From Sipunculus nudus (taxonomy: Eukaryota; Annelida; Sipuncula; Golfingiida; Sipunculidae), in the NCBI GenBank assembly GCA_026874595.1, contig CM049314.1, forward strand, positions 62,105,300 to 62,169,299: a stretch of 64,000 nt of DNA. Reading direction: 5' to 3'. Positions within the stretch are counted from its first letter, which is position 1, and every line of letters begins with the position of its first letter. The position numbers and the translations under genes were made by a program. Positions 46,473 to 58,545 of the stretch are shown here, one piece after another. A model generated the notes under the pieces. That model worked only from the letters and a program-made list of their open reading frames with translations. It was not told where the DNA came from and did no database searches.

Positions 46473-49091
46473 TATATATACGAGTCAGGCCACTGAAAAT
46501 GGCCCCAGCCAGTGATCAGAATGGAAGTAGATACAACACATGACATATATTTGTATCCTCATAATATTTAAGATTCTTAAAATTAACTATTGTCTACCAA
46601 AGTAAAAAAAAAAAGGTATCATGAAATATATGCAATAGCCAATCTGCGGTAAAGGCTCAATGTTAATTAATTAAGCCACTCCAGATTTGGCTTCTGTTTT
46701 AAATTTCATTTTGCACACTATTTAGCCAGCTAAACAGTGTTTTGTTATTTCCTGTAGGAATATAAATTTCAAATTTCACAAGAAAACATTGAATATCGTA
46801 AAACGTGTATTTTCGGACATCTTTTCATTTAATATGCCGAAGGCAAGGTGTGTAAATTTTACTAAATTACTAAATCCGTAAAATACTCTGATGGGTTACT
46901 TTAATTATTATATCTATGAATAAATGATCAGTAAAATTGAATATGTACCTGAAGCTCACATGGAAACATTATAACCTGAAATGGGGACACCCAGTAAATA
47001 GATAAAATCACTGCCTTAGCAGATGAACAAATAATTTTCCACATACAAAAATTACATATCATCGTGCAGGATTTTTCCAGCTGGGTTGAATGCCGTTAGA
47101 ATTTAAGGCAGAGGGCAGACTAAAAGGGTTTGGGGGCAATTTCAGTGGCCTTACCCATATAATGGCTTCTTGCCAACCCACTTATAAAGAACTGGTCGGA
47201 ATATTCTCCTAACGTCTGACCGTTCCGGGCGTACTTGCAGCGCGATATAGACGATCCCATTTTAAGGTTGGGATGACGCAAGACATCAATTATAATGTTT
47301 ATTCAGGTCCGTAGGTTATGCCTAAATTAAGGCAGAAAGAAAATGTTTTCAGAAATAACATTTAATTGGTATGTGGATATAATCACTGTATACATAAGTC
47401 ATAGTTAAAAAAAAGGAAGTGGTAATGAATATATGTTTCTGATATTACCAATAAATTCAGAGTAGGCCTTTAGAAACATCAGAATTTCCTTTTACATGGA
47501 AAATTATACAAAAAAAATCAACGCAAGGCTAAACAAATATTGTGCTTGTGACAGAGGCATTTATGGAAACTTGGCCAGGAAAGGTAATGTGTTCAGATGA
47601 CTGTCACTGAGGAATAGTTTATGAACGAGTTCATTCAAATTAAAAATTTTAACCCCTGCGGAGCTTGAAATTGACATTGGATTGAATGGACTGTGTGACC
47701 TCTGCACAGAGAGCCGCCAGTGATACATTGTAAAAGGTGGTAGTGCGGGGGTCCTGCCTGGAGAAAATCTGTAGGGCAAACACGTGTTTGTAGGGCAAAC
47801 ACAAGTTTTGCCGTTCTAACCATTAGGCGTAATATTGTTAATAACACTGCTTGTAATCACTGAAAGGGTCATAAGGATAGTAATCTTCCATCGATATTTA
47901 AACTATGGGTGTTGGCGGTAAAAATAACACGTTTGAATGGTGTACGTCACTGGTATCATCAAATTCAAGTGATGCATGTTTTTTTGCGTGATGAATACCG
48001 ACTCATTGTAGTAACTTTATTGTTGTTGTAAATGTATCAGGTTTTTTGTTATCCTGTCTCTGAAAAAGCGTATCAAAGGGAGAGAGCAGGGATGCGATTC
48101 ATCATTCATATACAATCATATGATATAACAGGGGCTACATGCATGTATTAATGATAGTACTTAACGTGCTAGCTGCTCACATCGCCAAACAGCGGGATTC
48201 TATCTCCTGCAAAATGGAACACCGCTTATGACGTAACGCACGTGCGAGGCAGAATCTTGTCAGTTGACCAGGTACAAAATGTCGTAAACAGCCCGCGAGT
48301 TTATTCTGGATTTTGATTTTTGTTCATTTCAAGCTATTCATCTCGGGTATGTGGCATTTTTCCTGTCAGAAAATTAGGTCGCGTTCTCATTTAACTCTGT
48401 ACCAAAAATCTTTGTTCGATCTCAATTCTTTTAAAAAAGATCGCGAAAAAACAGTGTTTCACGGTTGGTGGAATGGACTACAGTTACAAAAAGAGTGCGA
48501 AAATTGTAATTTAGTGTGTTTGTACCAACATAAGTAATACAAGAAATAACAACAACATTAATAACTCATCTTCCAGACAGTCTCTTAAGTCTGAAATAAA
48601 ACATGACGTCCTTGTTCCGTCGTAACGCTGTGCCGTGTCAGGTGGCTTGTTTGTGAAGGCGATAATAAGTTACACACATTAGAATAACACAGTCTCTCCT
48701 ACGCAGAGGAAATACCTGGGTAGTCCCCAGACTGGTACCCCGCTCCATCATGCTTGGCTAAGGGCCAGAATAGAGCGGGGCACCAGTCCCTGCAGGCCCC
48801 GGCACTCCCCGGCAATAGTCAGTCTCTAATTCCGAAGGTAGACGAAGCTTTCCGACTAGCGTTTCTGTCACTAGGCTACACGTGCGGCGGCAAACCGCGT
48901 GCTCGTAATCACACTAGCTCCTACTGGATTTGGATGTATGATGTGTGTCAACGCGTCAAAACCGGCTCACCTGCATGTTTGTTAAATAGTAACGTCATAA
49001 CTGTGATGCAACCAGCTTTAGGCCGAAGTTGATTGAATTGGCACCTCTGCACCCTCAATGAAAAGTTTTCCGTGTCAAAATCTTGAACGTT

Positions 49092-49976
49092 TCTTTTGTT
49101 TGAAGGCCTCAGTCATTTGTGCTTTGGCCTGACGTTTCAGTCGGTAATCACGCGCTGTGAGGTCTTCAAACAGACGCAATGGTCCTTTGTTCATTGCGGT
49201 TTTAGCTCCTTTGACCAACGCATTTCGGACTGGGCGACTGAAAAGTCTCGCTATTATGTGTCGAGGAACACCAGTTTTTTATTCGCCTACTCTGTGTACA
49301 TTTTCCAGCATATCTGTGATTCCCTGCATCGTGGTTTCCCCCAATAATTTCTCTCTTGCTATAATTTCAGCTACAATTTTTTTACAGCTCGTTTTTGTTT
49401 TCTTTCCCTCCTGATATCCTCATGTTATATTGACGTGAGTGTCTTTCAAGTTCATTCAGTTTATTCTCCATATTTTCTTCAAGTTTTTTAACTGTTTGGG
49501 ACAGATTCATATTTTCTTTTACCAGGTTCTACACGTCACATTTTTGTTTCATTTTCTGACAAAACACTTTCCAGCCGTTTTTCCATTTCACTTATTGACC
49601 CTTGTGAATGTTCTAAACTGTCAACTAGTTCTTCAACCTTCTTTTCTGATGTTTTACTTTCAGAGACCAAATTTGTAACCCGGTTCTCTAATTTTGCCAC
49701 TTTATCTTATAATTTCCTTTCAAATTTGTATAATGCTTCTAAAAGTTCCTTAGTTCAATCATTTACTGTTTTGGCTATATACTGTTGGAGCGTGGCACTG
49801 GGGGCTGGACTCGGTTCACCGGGAAGGGATTGCTCACCTGGATCGTCGTACGACATGACCGCTTCAGTGTGGTCAGACTTTCTCTGTTCATCATTTTCTC
49901 CCTGTACACTGACAAAACTATCCAGAGTATTATTCCCTTTACTGTCCTTTTGTTTATTCTTCCTATTTCTTGGCAT
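49092..49976 (-). pseudogene. LINE ORF1 remnant, unit 4
   Basis: As in unit 3. The start reads MPRNRKNK as in unit 1, and an additional stop (tctacacgtc, about 49530) breaks the coiled-coil region. Confidence 0.75.
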
Positions 49977-50519
49977 TTTTAAACAGTTTCTGTCCGGGTA
50001 ATCCTGAAAAACACCTGTTTAATAATCGTCACTGCCAGAGCTCAAGCATAGCGTGTCTGTTCACTGCGCCATGTCAAGCGGAAGTCCCACAATGACTAAA
50101 CTTTATGCAGTATAAACTGATTAAACAATAAAAAATACTGAGATTAAAAAAAGATTAATATGACAAGAGTGAATATGCAACTACGAATTAAGAACACTGG
50201 TACCGGTAAAAGTCGTTTATACATATGAATCATATATCTTGTGTACAACTATGAAGCATTGCAGCTAATATGTGAGTCTAAAGTAACTTCTTGAAACCAA
50301 AAGTGTTTTGTATTAATAATTGCATACCACCTTGGTATATGCTGTAGCGTTATGTTGAGAAGGGTAGTGGGTCATTGGATATCACGCCCATGTACACGGG
50401 CGTTTGGGTACAGTTGTTTCTTTTGTTTAATTTACTATGCACTCCATTCAAAAGATCGAGTACGTTTCTTTCAGCTAACTTTGTGTATAATACAAAATAC
50501 GTGTCTTTATGCAATCCAG

Positions 50520-50629
50520 AGTTGGAGAGATGAATTTATCTTCTGGAACCCAAACAACTATGGAGGAATATCAAGAGTAATTTTGCTGGCAAAGGACGTT
50601 TGGAAACCGGAAGTTGTCGTTGAAAATAG
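50520..50629 (+). CDS. Cys-loop receptor exon, copy 4
   Basis: 110 bases with intact splice sites. It encodes the same segment with ILLAKDVWKPEVVVEN, so Pro is replaced by Leu relative to copies 1-3. It is the copy nearest the downstream exon at 56405 (5.8 kb), making it the default partner if only one copy is used. Confidence 0.85.
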
Positions 50630-50895
50630 GTATTTATTAAACAGTGAAATTGGCTTACATTTCTTGTCAGTTTTGTATACCTTAAGACGGACAACCGCAC
50701 TCCTTAACCCACCACATATGGCCCACAGACGAGCGACATGAACTCATTAAACATCCGACGTTTGACTCAAATGGGTTTCACATGGCTCTTATCTAAATTG
50801 TTTCAAGATATTATAGTCTATAACCTCTAACATGAAAGGGTAGTTCGACTTGGCGTGATTAAAAAACCGGTATTTTACTGAGTGTATTTGCATCA

Positions 50896-51056
50896 CAGGG
50901 GCGTAGCCAGGACTGAGGGAGGGGAGCGGGCCATAATCAGTGGCGGATCCTGAAATTCGAAAACGGGGGGGGGGGGGGGGGGGGGGGTAGCGAAGCTAAC
51001 ATGTAATGGTACTATGAAAACTGTTATATATACAAGTATATATATATATATATATA

Positions 51057-51089
<33 letters not shown>

Positions 51090-51847
51090 ACGTTATATAT
51101 TTTAGTGTATGAAAATATATATTTTTTGTTTATTTTCAATTATGAAGGTTAGTTACAGGTACATGGGGAGGGTACGTGACAGGGTATCCCACTCCCATAT
51201 TGGGAAATTTTTTGAATATACTATGTAAAGAGGACATTTTGAAGCAATTTTCACAAAAAATGAGGATTTTCTGTTCCCTTATGTCTTTGCGTTAAGTAGT
51301 CAAACTGTAGAGAGGTTCAATATTAAATATTTATATTTCTTCAAAATTAGGATATAAAATTTCAGTCGTTTTCAAACAAGTCAACGGCACAAAGGCGCAA
51401 TTACCTTTGTAACTTGCAAAATATTATCTTTTAAATGTAATGCTCGTAGTGAAATAACTGATCAGTTGAATTTTTTTGTTAAACTTTGCATTTTACCGGG
51501 TTCCGTGGTCTCGACAGCACACTGGATTCCTAAGAGCACAGATCGCGAGTTCGAGTACCGGTATCACCAGAGGAGCCGTAAGATTGTTCCCGGTCGACCC
51601 TAACCAGGTCCTGGTGCTCGACCGATCTGCAGCTGTTCATAAATATCCTTATACCCCACTAATAAATTTGAAAGTAATAAACTGCAGATAACTTAAATAA
51701 AGTCTAATTGTGTAATAATAATACGAAATATGAAAACGAAAATCAATCACGAAAATGGGGAATTAGATAAAATGAGAAATATTGCAGCTCAACGGGGGGC
51801 CGCGCGCCGAAGGCGCCACCTCTGGACCCTCAACTGATAGCAAAAGC

Positions 51848-51902
<55 letters not shown>

Positions 51903-52001
51903 TATTAGATTAAGTGATTTTCCGAAAGGACGGCGAGCACTGGATGCGACCGGGGGGGGGGGGGCATGGCCCCCTGCGGCCCCCCCTTGGCTACGCCCCT
52001 G
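50896..52001. mobile_element. Inverted-repeat DNA element, unit 4
   Basis: Same ends as in the other units, with the longest G-run of the four (about 23). SINE at about 51496-51644. Confidence 0.7.
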
Positions 52002-52503
52002 CATCACTAAATCAAACTGCATGCCAGAGGATGATTAACAGATGGTTTAATCCAGCATTGTCTCCCGGGGTTCTGAGATACCCTTAATCATACTCTTGAC
52101 ATGTAATCTAGTCTTTAGCTTATCGGTTCATTAAACCAGTTCATTACACATGCAAAACAATTATCTCGGATTTGGTACACGTTTCAGCATCTTAAATCAT
52201 GCATAAATATTTAAATTTTAATATTAGTGCAATTATATTAACAAACAGGTAAAGAAATGACAAATCAAGTTTGTTTGTGAGAAAAAGAAAGCACTCTTCT
52301 CTCTCTCTCTCAGAAAAAAATCATTTACAAATGATATGATACCGAATTGCAAATATTTTATTATGGAACGAGAATGGTACGGTTTCAACAATACACGAAC
52401 ATCTTGCGAGGTCTTTTGATTAAGTCTCCTGTAACATTTCTACAGTCTAACTTCAGGCCAAATCAGACGGATGCGACAAAGCCTTTTAAATCCAAAGACA
52501 ACT

Positions 52504-53023
52504 CTAATGTTTATTTGTAAGCAAGGCACTGTTAAGAAATGTATCGTGATTCAGGTTCTTTCGGTCTTTCAAGTTGTTCAGTAGACCCAGCTGAGCTCCG
52601 ATATCAAATATTGAATATTTCCCGTCTTTTAACGTAGTACACAGAGCCCTGGTCATGGCCAGGCAGGCAGTTTCATTCATGTAGCATGTTGTCCAACTTG
52701 TCATTATATAATACATCCGACATAAAAGGCATAATTATCCTAAAGTGACGCAATTTATATTGCTTATTTTTATCCACGTATCATATGTGTCTGAAGAACA
52801 TTATTCATCATTGTTACCAGAGCCTAAGGTAAATTCACTAAACAGCAGGGAATCCTATTCTTAGATGAGCTATTATATTTTGACAACTTGTAATACGTGG
52901 GTAGTACCCTAGTGTCATTGGAGGCGATGTAGGCATCATGGAGCCATGGCAGCACAAACTGTTGGTAACAAAGCAAGGATTCCAAATTAAGAAGATGAAA
53001 AGCACCGTCCGTTTAAAAGTCAT
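52504..53023 (-). CDS. Two minus-strand ORFs, partial unit 5a
   Basis: The signal-peptide-like ORF (53023-52838) has FLIWNPCFVTNS and a Ser change (HGSMM). The second ORF (52716-52504) has TFLNSALLTNKH at its end. Confidence 0.25.
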
Positions 53024-53363
53024 GGTATTGATTTCACAAAATGAATTGTGATTTCAACATAAAAGAACTGGCACATTTATAATATATCAATGTGTCAAAC
53101 CCCTTTTTTAAATATTGGACTGTTCTAGCCCAGCTGAAACATGGTCCTTTGAAGTTCGATCATTTGTTTATACATCGCCAATACTTTTCATGTCATTGTG
53201 ACCATGTACAAAATTGGGTTGACGCATCTTCACCCATTGTTTAATGGAAATGTTACTAATTTTCCTCCGAATAAAGTTTGATGAACAGGATATGGTGAAA
53301 CACGTTTCGTTTGTTTATACAGAATGAGGTTGCCGGGCTCTATTTTAACCACTTCATTTAACA
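52576..53363 (+). repeat. Partial unit 5a
   Basis: Starts like a unit but breaks at 'accacttcat', the point where the others carry the TA run. It returns to the unit's spacer at tcactaaatcaaactgcatg. Confidence 0.9.
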
Positions 53364-54655
53364 ACTTCATCACTAAATCAAACTGCATGCCAGAGGATGA
53401 TTAACAGATGGTTTAATCAAGCATTGTCTCCCGGGGTTCTGAGATACCCTTAATCATACTCTTGACATGTAATCTAGTCTTTAGCTTATCGGTTCATTAA
53501 ACCAGTTCATTACACATGCAAAACAGTTATCTCGGATTTGGTACACATTTCAGCATCTTAAATCATGCATAAATATTTAAATTTTAATATTAGTGCAATT
53601 ATATTAACAAACAGGTAAAGAAATGACAAATCAAGTTTGTTTGTGAGAAAAAGAAAGCACTCTTCTCTCTCTCTCTCAGAAAAAAAAATCATTTACAAAT
53701 GATATGATACCGAATTGCAAATATTTTATTATGAAACGAGAATGGTACGGTTTCAACAATACACGAACATCTTGCGAGGTCTTTTGATTAAGTCTCCTGT
53801 AACATTTCTACAGTCTAACTTCAGGCCAAATCTGTCAAGAAATGTATCGTGATTCAGGTTCTTTCGGTCTTTCAAGTTGTTCAGTAGACCCAGCTGAGCT
53901 CCGATATCAAATATTGAATATTTCCCGTCTTTTAACGTAGTACACAGAGCCCTGGTCATGGCCAGGCAGGCAGTTTCATTCATGTAGCATGTTGTCCAAC
54001 TTGTCATTATATAATACATCCGACATAAAAGGCATAATTATCCTAAAGTGACGCAATTTATATTGCTTATTTTTATCCACGTATCATATGTGTCTGAAGA
54101 ACATTATTCATCATTGTTACCAGAGCCTAAGGTAAATTCACTAAACAGCAGGGAATCCTATTCTTAGATGAGCTATTATATTTTGACAACTTGTAATACG
54201 TGGGTAGTACCCTAGTGTCATTGGAGGCGATGTAGGCATCATGGCCCCATGGCAGCACAAACTGTTGGTAACAAAGCAAGGATTCCAAATTAAGAAAATG
54301 AAAAGCACCGTCCGTTTAAAAGTCATGGTATTGATTTCACAAAATGAATTGTGATTTCAACATAAAAGAACTGGCACATTTATAATATATCAATGTGTCA
54401 AACCCCTTTTTTAAATATTGGACTGTTCTAGCCCAGCTGAAACATGGTCCTTTGAAGTTCGATCATTTGTTTATACATCGCCAATACTTTTCATGTCATT
54501 GTGACCATGTACAAAATTGGGTTGACGCATCTTCACCCATTGTTTAATGGAAATGTTACTAATTTTCCTCCAAATAAAGTTTGATGAACAGGATATGGTG
54601 AAACACGTTTCGTTTGTTTATACAGAATGAGGTTGCCGAGCTCTATTTTAACCAC

Positions 54656-54714
<59 letters not shown>

Positions 54715-55862
54715 GAGTCAGGCCACTGAAAATGGCCCCAGCCGGTGATCAGAATGGAAGTAGATACAACACATGACATATATTTGTATCCTCATAATAT
54801 TTAAGATTCTTAAAATTAACTATTGTCTACCAAAGTAAAAAAAAAGGTATCATGAAATATATGCAATAGCCAATCTGCGGTAAAGGCTCAATGTTAATTA
54901 ATTAAGCCACTCCAGATTTGGCTTTTGTTTTAAATTTCATTTTGCACACTATTTAGCCAGCTAAACAGTGTTTTGTTATTTCCTGTAGGAATATAAATTT
55001 CAAATTTCACAAGAAAACATTGGATATCGTAAAACGTGTATTTTCGGACATCTTTTCATTTAATATGCCGAAGGCAAGGTGTGTAAATTTTACTAAATTA
55101 CTATATCCGTAAAATACTCTGAGGGGTTACTTTAATTATTATATCTATGAATAAATGATCAGTAAAATTGAATATGTACCTGAAGCTCACATGGAAACAT
55201 TATAACCTGAAATGGGGACACCCAGTAAATAGATAAAATCACTGCCTTAGCAGATGAACAAATAATTTTCCACATACAAAAATTACATATCATCGTGTAG
55301 GATTTTTCCAGCTGGGTTGAATGCCGTTAGAATTAAAGGCAGAGGGCAAACTAAAAGGGCCTGGGGGCATTTTCAGTGGCCTTACCCATATAATGGCTTC
55401 TTGCCAACCCACTTATAATGAACTGGTCTGAATATTCTCCTAACGTCTGACCGTTCCGGGCGTACTTGCAGCGCGATATAGACGATCCCATTTTAAGGTT
55501 GGGATGACGCAAGACATCAATTATAATGTTTATTCAGGCCCGTAGGTTATGCCTAAATTAAGGCAGAAAGAAAATGTTTTCAGAAATAACATTTAATTGG
55601 TATGTGGATATAATCACTGTATACATAAGTCATAGTTAAAAAAAGGAAGTGGTAATGAATATATGTTTCTGATATTACCAATAAATTCAGAGTAGGCCTT
55701 TAGAAACATCAGAATTTCCTTTTACATGGAAAATTATACAAAAAAAAATCAACGCAAGGCTAAACAAATATTGTGCTTGTGACAGAGGCATTTATGTAAA
55801 CTTGGCCAGGAAAGGTAATGTGTTCAGATGACTGTCACTGAGTAATAGTTTATGAACGAGTT
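53364..55862 (+). repeat. Partial unit 5b
   Basis: Restarts in the spacer that follows the inverted-repeat element. It lacks about 60 bases near 53832 and runs on to the point equivalent to 47631, where it breaks at 'gaacgagtt|ataaaaaaacgg'. No receptor exon, LINE remnant or DNA element lies in it. Confidence 0.9.
53753..54326 (-). CDS. Two minus-strand ORFs, partial unit 5b
   Basis: The signal-peptide-like ORF is at 54326-54141. The second ORF, at 54019-53753, has a new 3' end (DRFGLKLDCRNVTGDLIKRP) because of the local deletion. Confidence 0.25.
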
Positions 55863-56162
55863 ATAAAAAAACGGAAAATATATATTTTTTGTTTATTTTC
55901 AATTATGAAGGTTAGTTACAGGTACATGGGGAGGGTACGTGAAAGGGTATCCCACTCCCATATTGGGAAATTTTTTGAATATACTATGTAAAGAGGACAT
56001 TTTGAAGCAATTTTCACAAAAAATGAGGATTTTCTATTCCCTTATGTCTTTGCCTTAAGTAGTCAAACTGTAGAGAGGTTCAATATTAAATATTTATATT
56101 TCTTCAAAATTAGGATATAAAATTTCAGTCGTTTTCAAACAAGTCAACGGCACAAAGGCGCA
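55863..56162 (+). repeat. Partial unit 5c and right border of the array
   Basis: Matches the stretch after the left part of the inverted-repeat element (equivalent to about 51111-51402). It stops at 'cacaaaggcgcaa', where single-copy receptor intron begins. Confidence 0.9.
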
Positions 56163-56404
56163 ACATTTATGATAAGGAACGACTGTTATGTACAAGGAAA
56201 ACAAGTATTTCTGGTGCTGTAATTCAACAGCTCCATTTAGACAAATTCTTGTCAGTCTGGTTTACACTTGCATTTTACTATTTGTAACAAATACTTTTTG
56301 AGGGTATTTTTACATTAAAATCCAAAATATATAAATTCAAATATAGTGAGCCCTTTCTTTCGTAATGGTATCCTATTATGATTGGTCTTATGTAACTTTT
56401 TCAG

Positions 56405-56946
56405 CGTTAGTGACCTAGACGACATCGGTACAACAGGGAATTCCCGGTTGATGATATTTGCTGATGGTAAAGTCGTGTGGGGCGCTGGTAGGAAAGTCAA
56501 AACGACATGTAATCCTGACGTCACTCGGTTCCCATATGACGTTAGCATCTGCAGCATCAGCCTTAGCAACTGGATCTTTACAGGAACTCTTCTCCAGTAT
56601 CGAATAGGACCACAGGGTGTTGGACTGTTACTTTACAAGAACAACATCAACTGGAGCCTTGATTCCACGAACGCTCACATAGAGCAACGAGTTATTGAGG
56701 GTGTCCCGGAGACCTATCCCATCGCCCACTTCGTTCTTGTTCTGAAACGGAAACCTCAGTACTTCGTCTTGAACTTAATCGATCCGGTTTTGCTTGTGGC
56801 AGTTCTGGCTCTGGTCAGTTTCTGGGTTCCGACAAAAGCAGGATTGAAGCTCCCCATGGTCATGAGTTCTTTCGTCACCATTGCCGTATTGATGCTTTAC
56901 GTGTCAGGACTTCTCCCACAAGAGTCGGACAACGTGTCTTATATAA
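56405..56946 (+). CDS. Cys-loop receptor exon: Cys-loop, M1 and M2
   Basis: Core of a ligand-gated ion channel subunit, 542 bases, after acceptor tatgtaactttttcag. It begins S-VSDLDDIGTTGNSRL. The Cys-loop is CNPDVTRFPYDVSIC (Cys codons 56508-56510 and 56550-56552, 13 residues between) with FPYD for the usual FPFD, followed by SNWIFTG (loop-B region). The loop-C region (ETYPIAHFVLVLKRKP) has no vicinal cysteines, so this is a non-alpha type subunit. M1 is YFVLNLIDPVLLVAVLALVS. M2 is LKLPMVMSSFVTIAVLMLYV. The usual cation-selectivity Glu before M2 is Leu (GLK), the 9' Leu is Val, and 20' is Gly. It is best described as a divergent nicotinic-like plasma-membrane subunit. Ligand and ion selectivity are unknown. 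Confidence 0.92.
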
Positions 56947-57479
56947 GTATGTTAAGTACCACCGCTGTAATAAATTGCTATATATTAAGGACCAAGGGGC
57001 AAAGATCGGATAATTGATTTCAGACGTAAATAGAACAAACCTGTAAAAGACAGTTTCTAAAATAACTACTGTTTGTTTAGTTCTTTTATTGTTCAAGCAA
57101 AAATACTCCTTTGTAACCCCCCCTGAAAAAAACTAGTACTTAAATTGGCTAAAATAACTCGATATGTTTGCTCTCTAGTTGACCAAAAGAAGCTTACTAA
57201 TGAGATTTCAAATGACTAATATTAAAGAAAAAATATGGTTCTTTTAAAGATTATTTCGGAAGGCTTAGTTCATAGTGAGCTTTCAAATAAAGTTGTGGAA
57301 GGTGCTTAAAACTCCATAAAATCTTTTATTGAAAGGAGACCAGTTTATTTTACGTTAGGTTATTATTTCCTTGCGATAGACGCCGGTCTGTGTGAAAGAT
57401 ATACACCAGAGTTGTTATGAGATATTTATGCCACAACGTTTCCTTTGGAAATATCATTTACTATAATGGTAATAATAAG
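56947..57479 (+). other. Intron between M2 and M3 exons
   Basis: The intron starts gtatgt. A phase-compatible acceptor exists at 57379 (ttgcgatag), but its frame stops at TGA 57418-57420. No exon or repeat is visible inside. Confidence 0.5.
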
Positions 57480-57849
57480 TCAATATACGTCGGTGACTAT
57501 CTTTCAATTATTTTCGTTGTCAAAGGTTTGGATGCTTCTGGTAAGCGTTTTGACGACACTGGCCCCCATTTTGAACACCATCTCCATCAGAATGCACTAC
57601 TATCCAGAATCCAGCGACCCTCGGTTATGGCTTAAAAGGATGTTTTGCTTCAGACGTCACAAGATGGAGGCAGAAAATATGGTAACGGACTTAAAAGGTC
57701 AAAAGCAACTCGAAAACCTAGAATCAGAAGGACCAGCGAGGGATGGAATCACGTGGGCAGACTGCGCTAGACGATTTGATAAAATTATGTTCTTTTTCAT
57801 GCTCGGCATGCTACTTTGTTCCACAATCATATTCCTGTCAGCCCAGTAA
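57480..57849 (+). CDS. Cys-loop receptor last exon: M3, M4 and stop
   Basis: The frame gives QYTSVTIFQLFSLSKVWMLL and SVLTTLAPILNTISIRMHYY (M3 region), a short cytoplasmic loop of about 65 residues with DPRLWLKRMFCFRRHK and ENMVTDLKGQKQLENLES, then WADCARRFDKIMFFFMLGML (start of M4) and a stop after FLSAQ. WADCARRFDK matches the conserved W-x-x-x-A-x-x-x-D-(R/K) motif before M4. The join to the previous exon is not clean. The donor gtatgt at 56947 leaves one base over, but the only nearby acceptor, taataataag at 57479, would need two. M3 is also about 15 residues longer than in CHRNA7. An aataaa word overlaps the stop (57851-57856). Confidence 0.8.
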
Positions 57850-57856
57850 TAATAAA

Positions 57857-58365
57857 TGATATGTGATATGGAACACGGGGAGGGGGGGGGGGAGCACTCA
57901 CTAAATGAAGAACGGAAATACGCGGCTCGCGATTGATGTTATATTTACAGCATTTACACCAGGAAAGAACGGCCTTTTTGCACATATACTAGTGTTGGTT
58001 TTCAAACAGATTCATCTTATTTCATGTAGTAAGAAAACACTACGTGGATCATTCTTTAGTAAATGATCCAGTAACGAATATTGAGTTAATGTATTTAGTC
58101 CCCTGTGTAATTACATATCTAGTCAGGTATAAGTATTTAACATAATTAAATGTAAATGCCTGAATCGGTCTACTCTCATTGGCTTTATTCAAGAGGTGTA
58201 TCCTTTCCCAGAAACATTACCCCAGCTGCAAAAATTGTTCAGACCATTTCGACCTTCATGATAAATCACCGGGGTCATTGTAAAAATATAGCCTTAGAAT
58301 ATTGAGACACAGACGAGGGGTGAGCCTCCACCAGACACAGAAGTTGTGTAAGCTGAGCAAAATAA
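57857..58365. other. 3' flank of the receptor gene
   Basis: A G-run lies at 57883-57893. No other feature. Confidence 0.4.
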
Positions 58366-58545
58366 CCGGCTTCTGTGGCTCAGGTGTAGAGCACAGGACT
58401 CAAATGCGGGAGAACGTGAGTTCGAATCTCAGCTGAGGCGATGAGATTTTTCACGGTCGGCCCCCACCGAGGGTGAGCGCTCTGCAGGCTTAATGGGAAG
58501 GCCGTGCCAGGATATTAACTGAGAGGAAGCGTGTGATACTAACCT
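58366..58545 (+). mobile_element. tRNA-derived SINE
   Basis: The tRNA-like head has box A tggctcaggtgtagagcac and box B gagttcgaatctc. It is followed by 'cacggtcggcccccaccgag', 'gcgctctgcag' and 'ggatattaact'. The head could almost pass for a tRNA gene, but the acceptor arms do not pair. The body resembles the SINE in the array units, so it is called a SINE. Confidence 0.65.

Larger units (their letters stand above)
45640..52575 (+). repeat. Tandem array unit 4 (6.94 kb)
   Basis: Collinear with units 2 and 3. It has a small local duplication 'tagggcaaacacgtgtttg' near 47775 and somewhat more single-base differences. Confidence 0.95.

Noticed and set aside
58366-58440. A possible functional tRNA gene
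   Set aside because: Box A and box B are good, but the acceptor arm does not pair and a SINE-type body follows.
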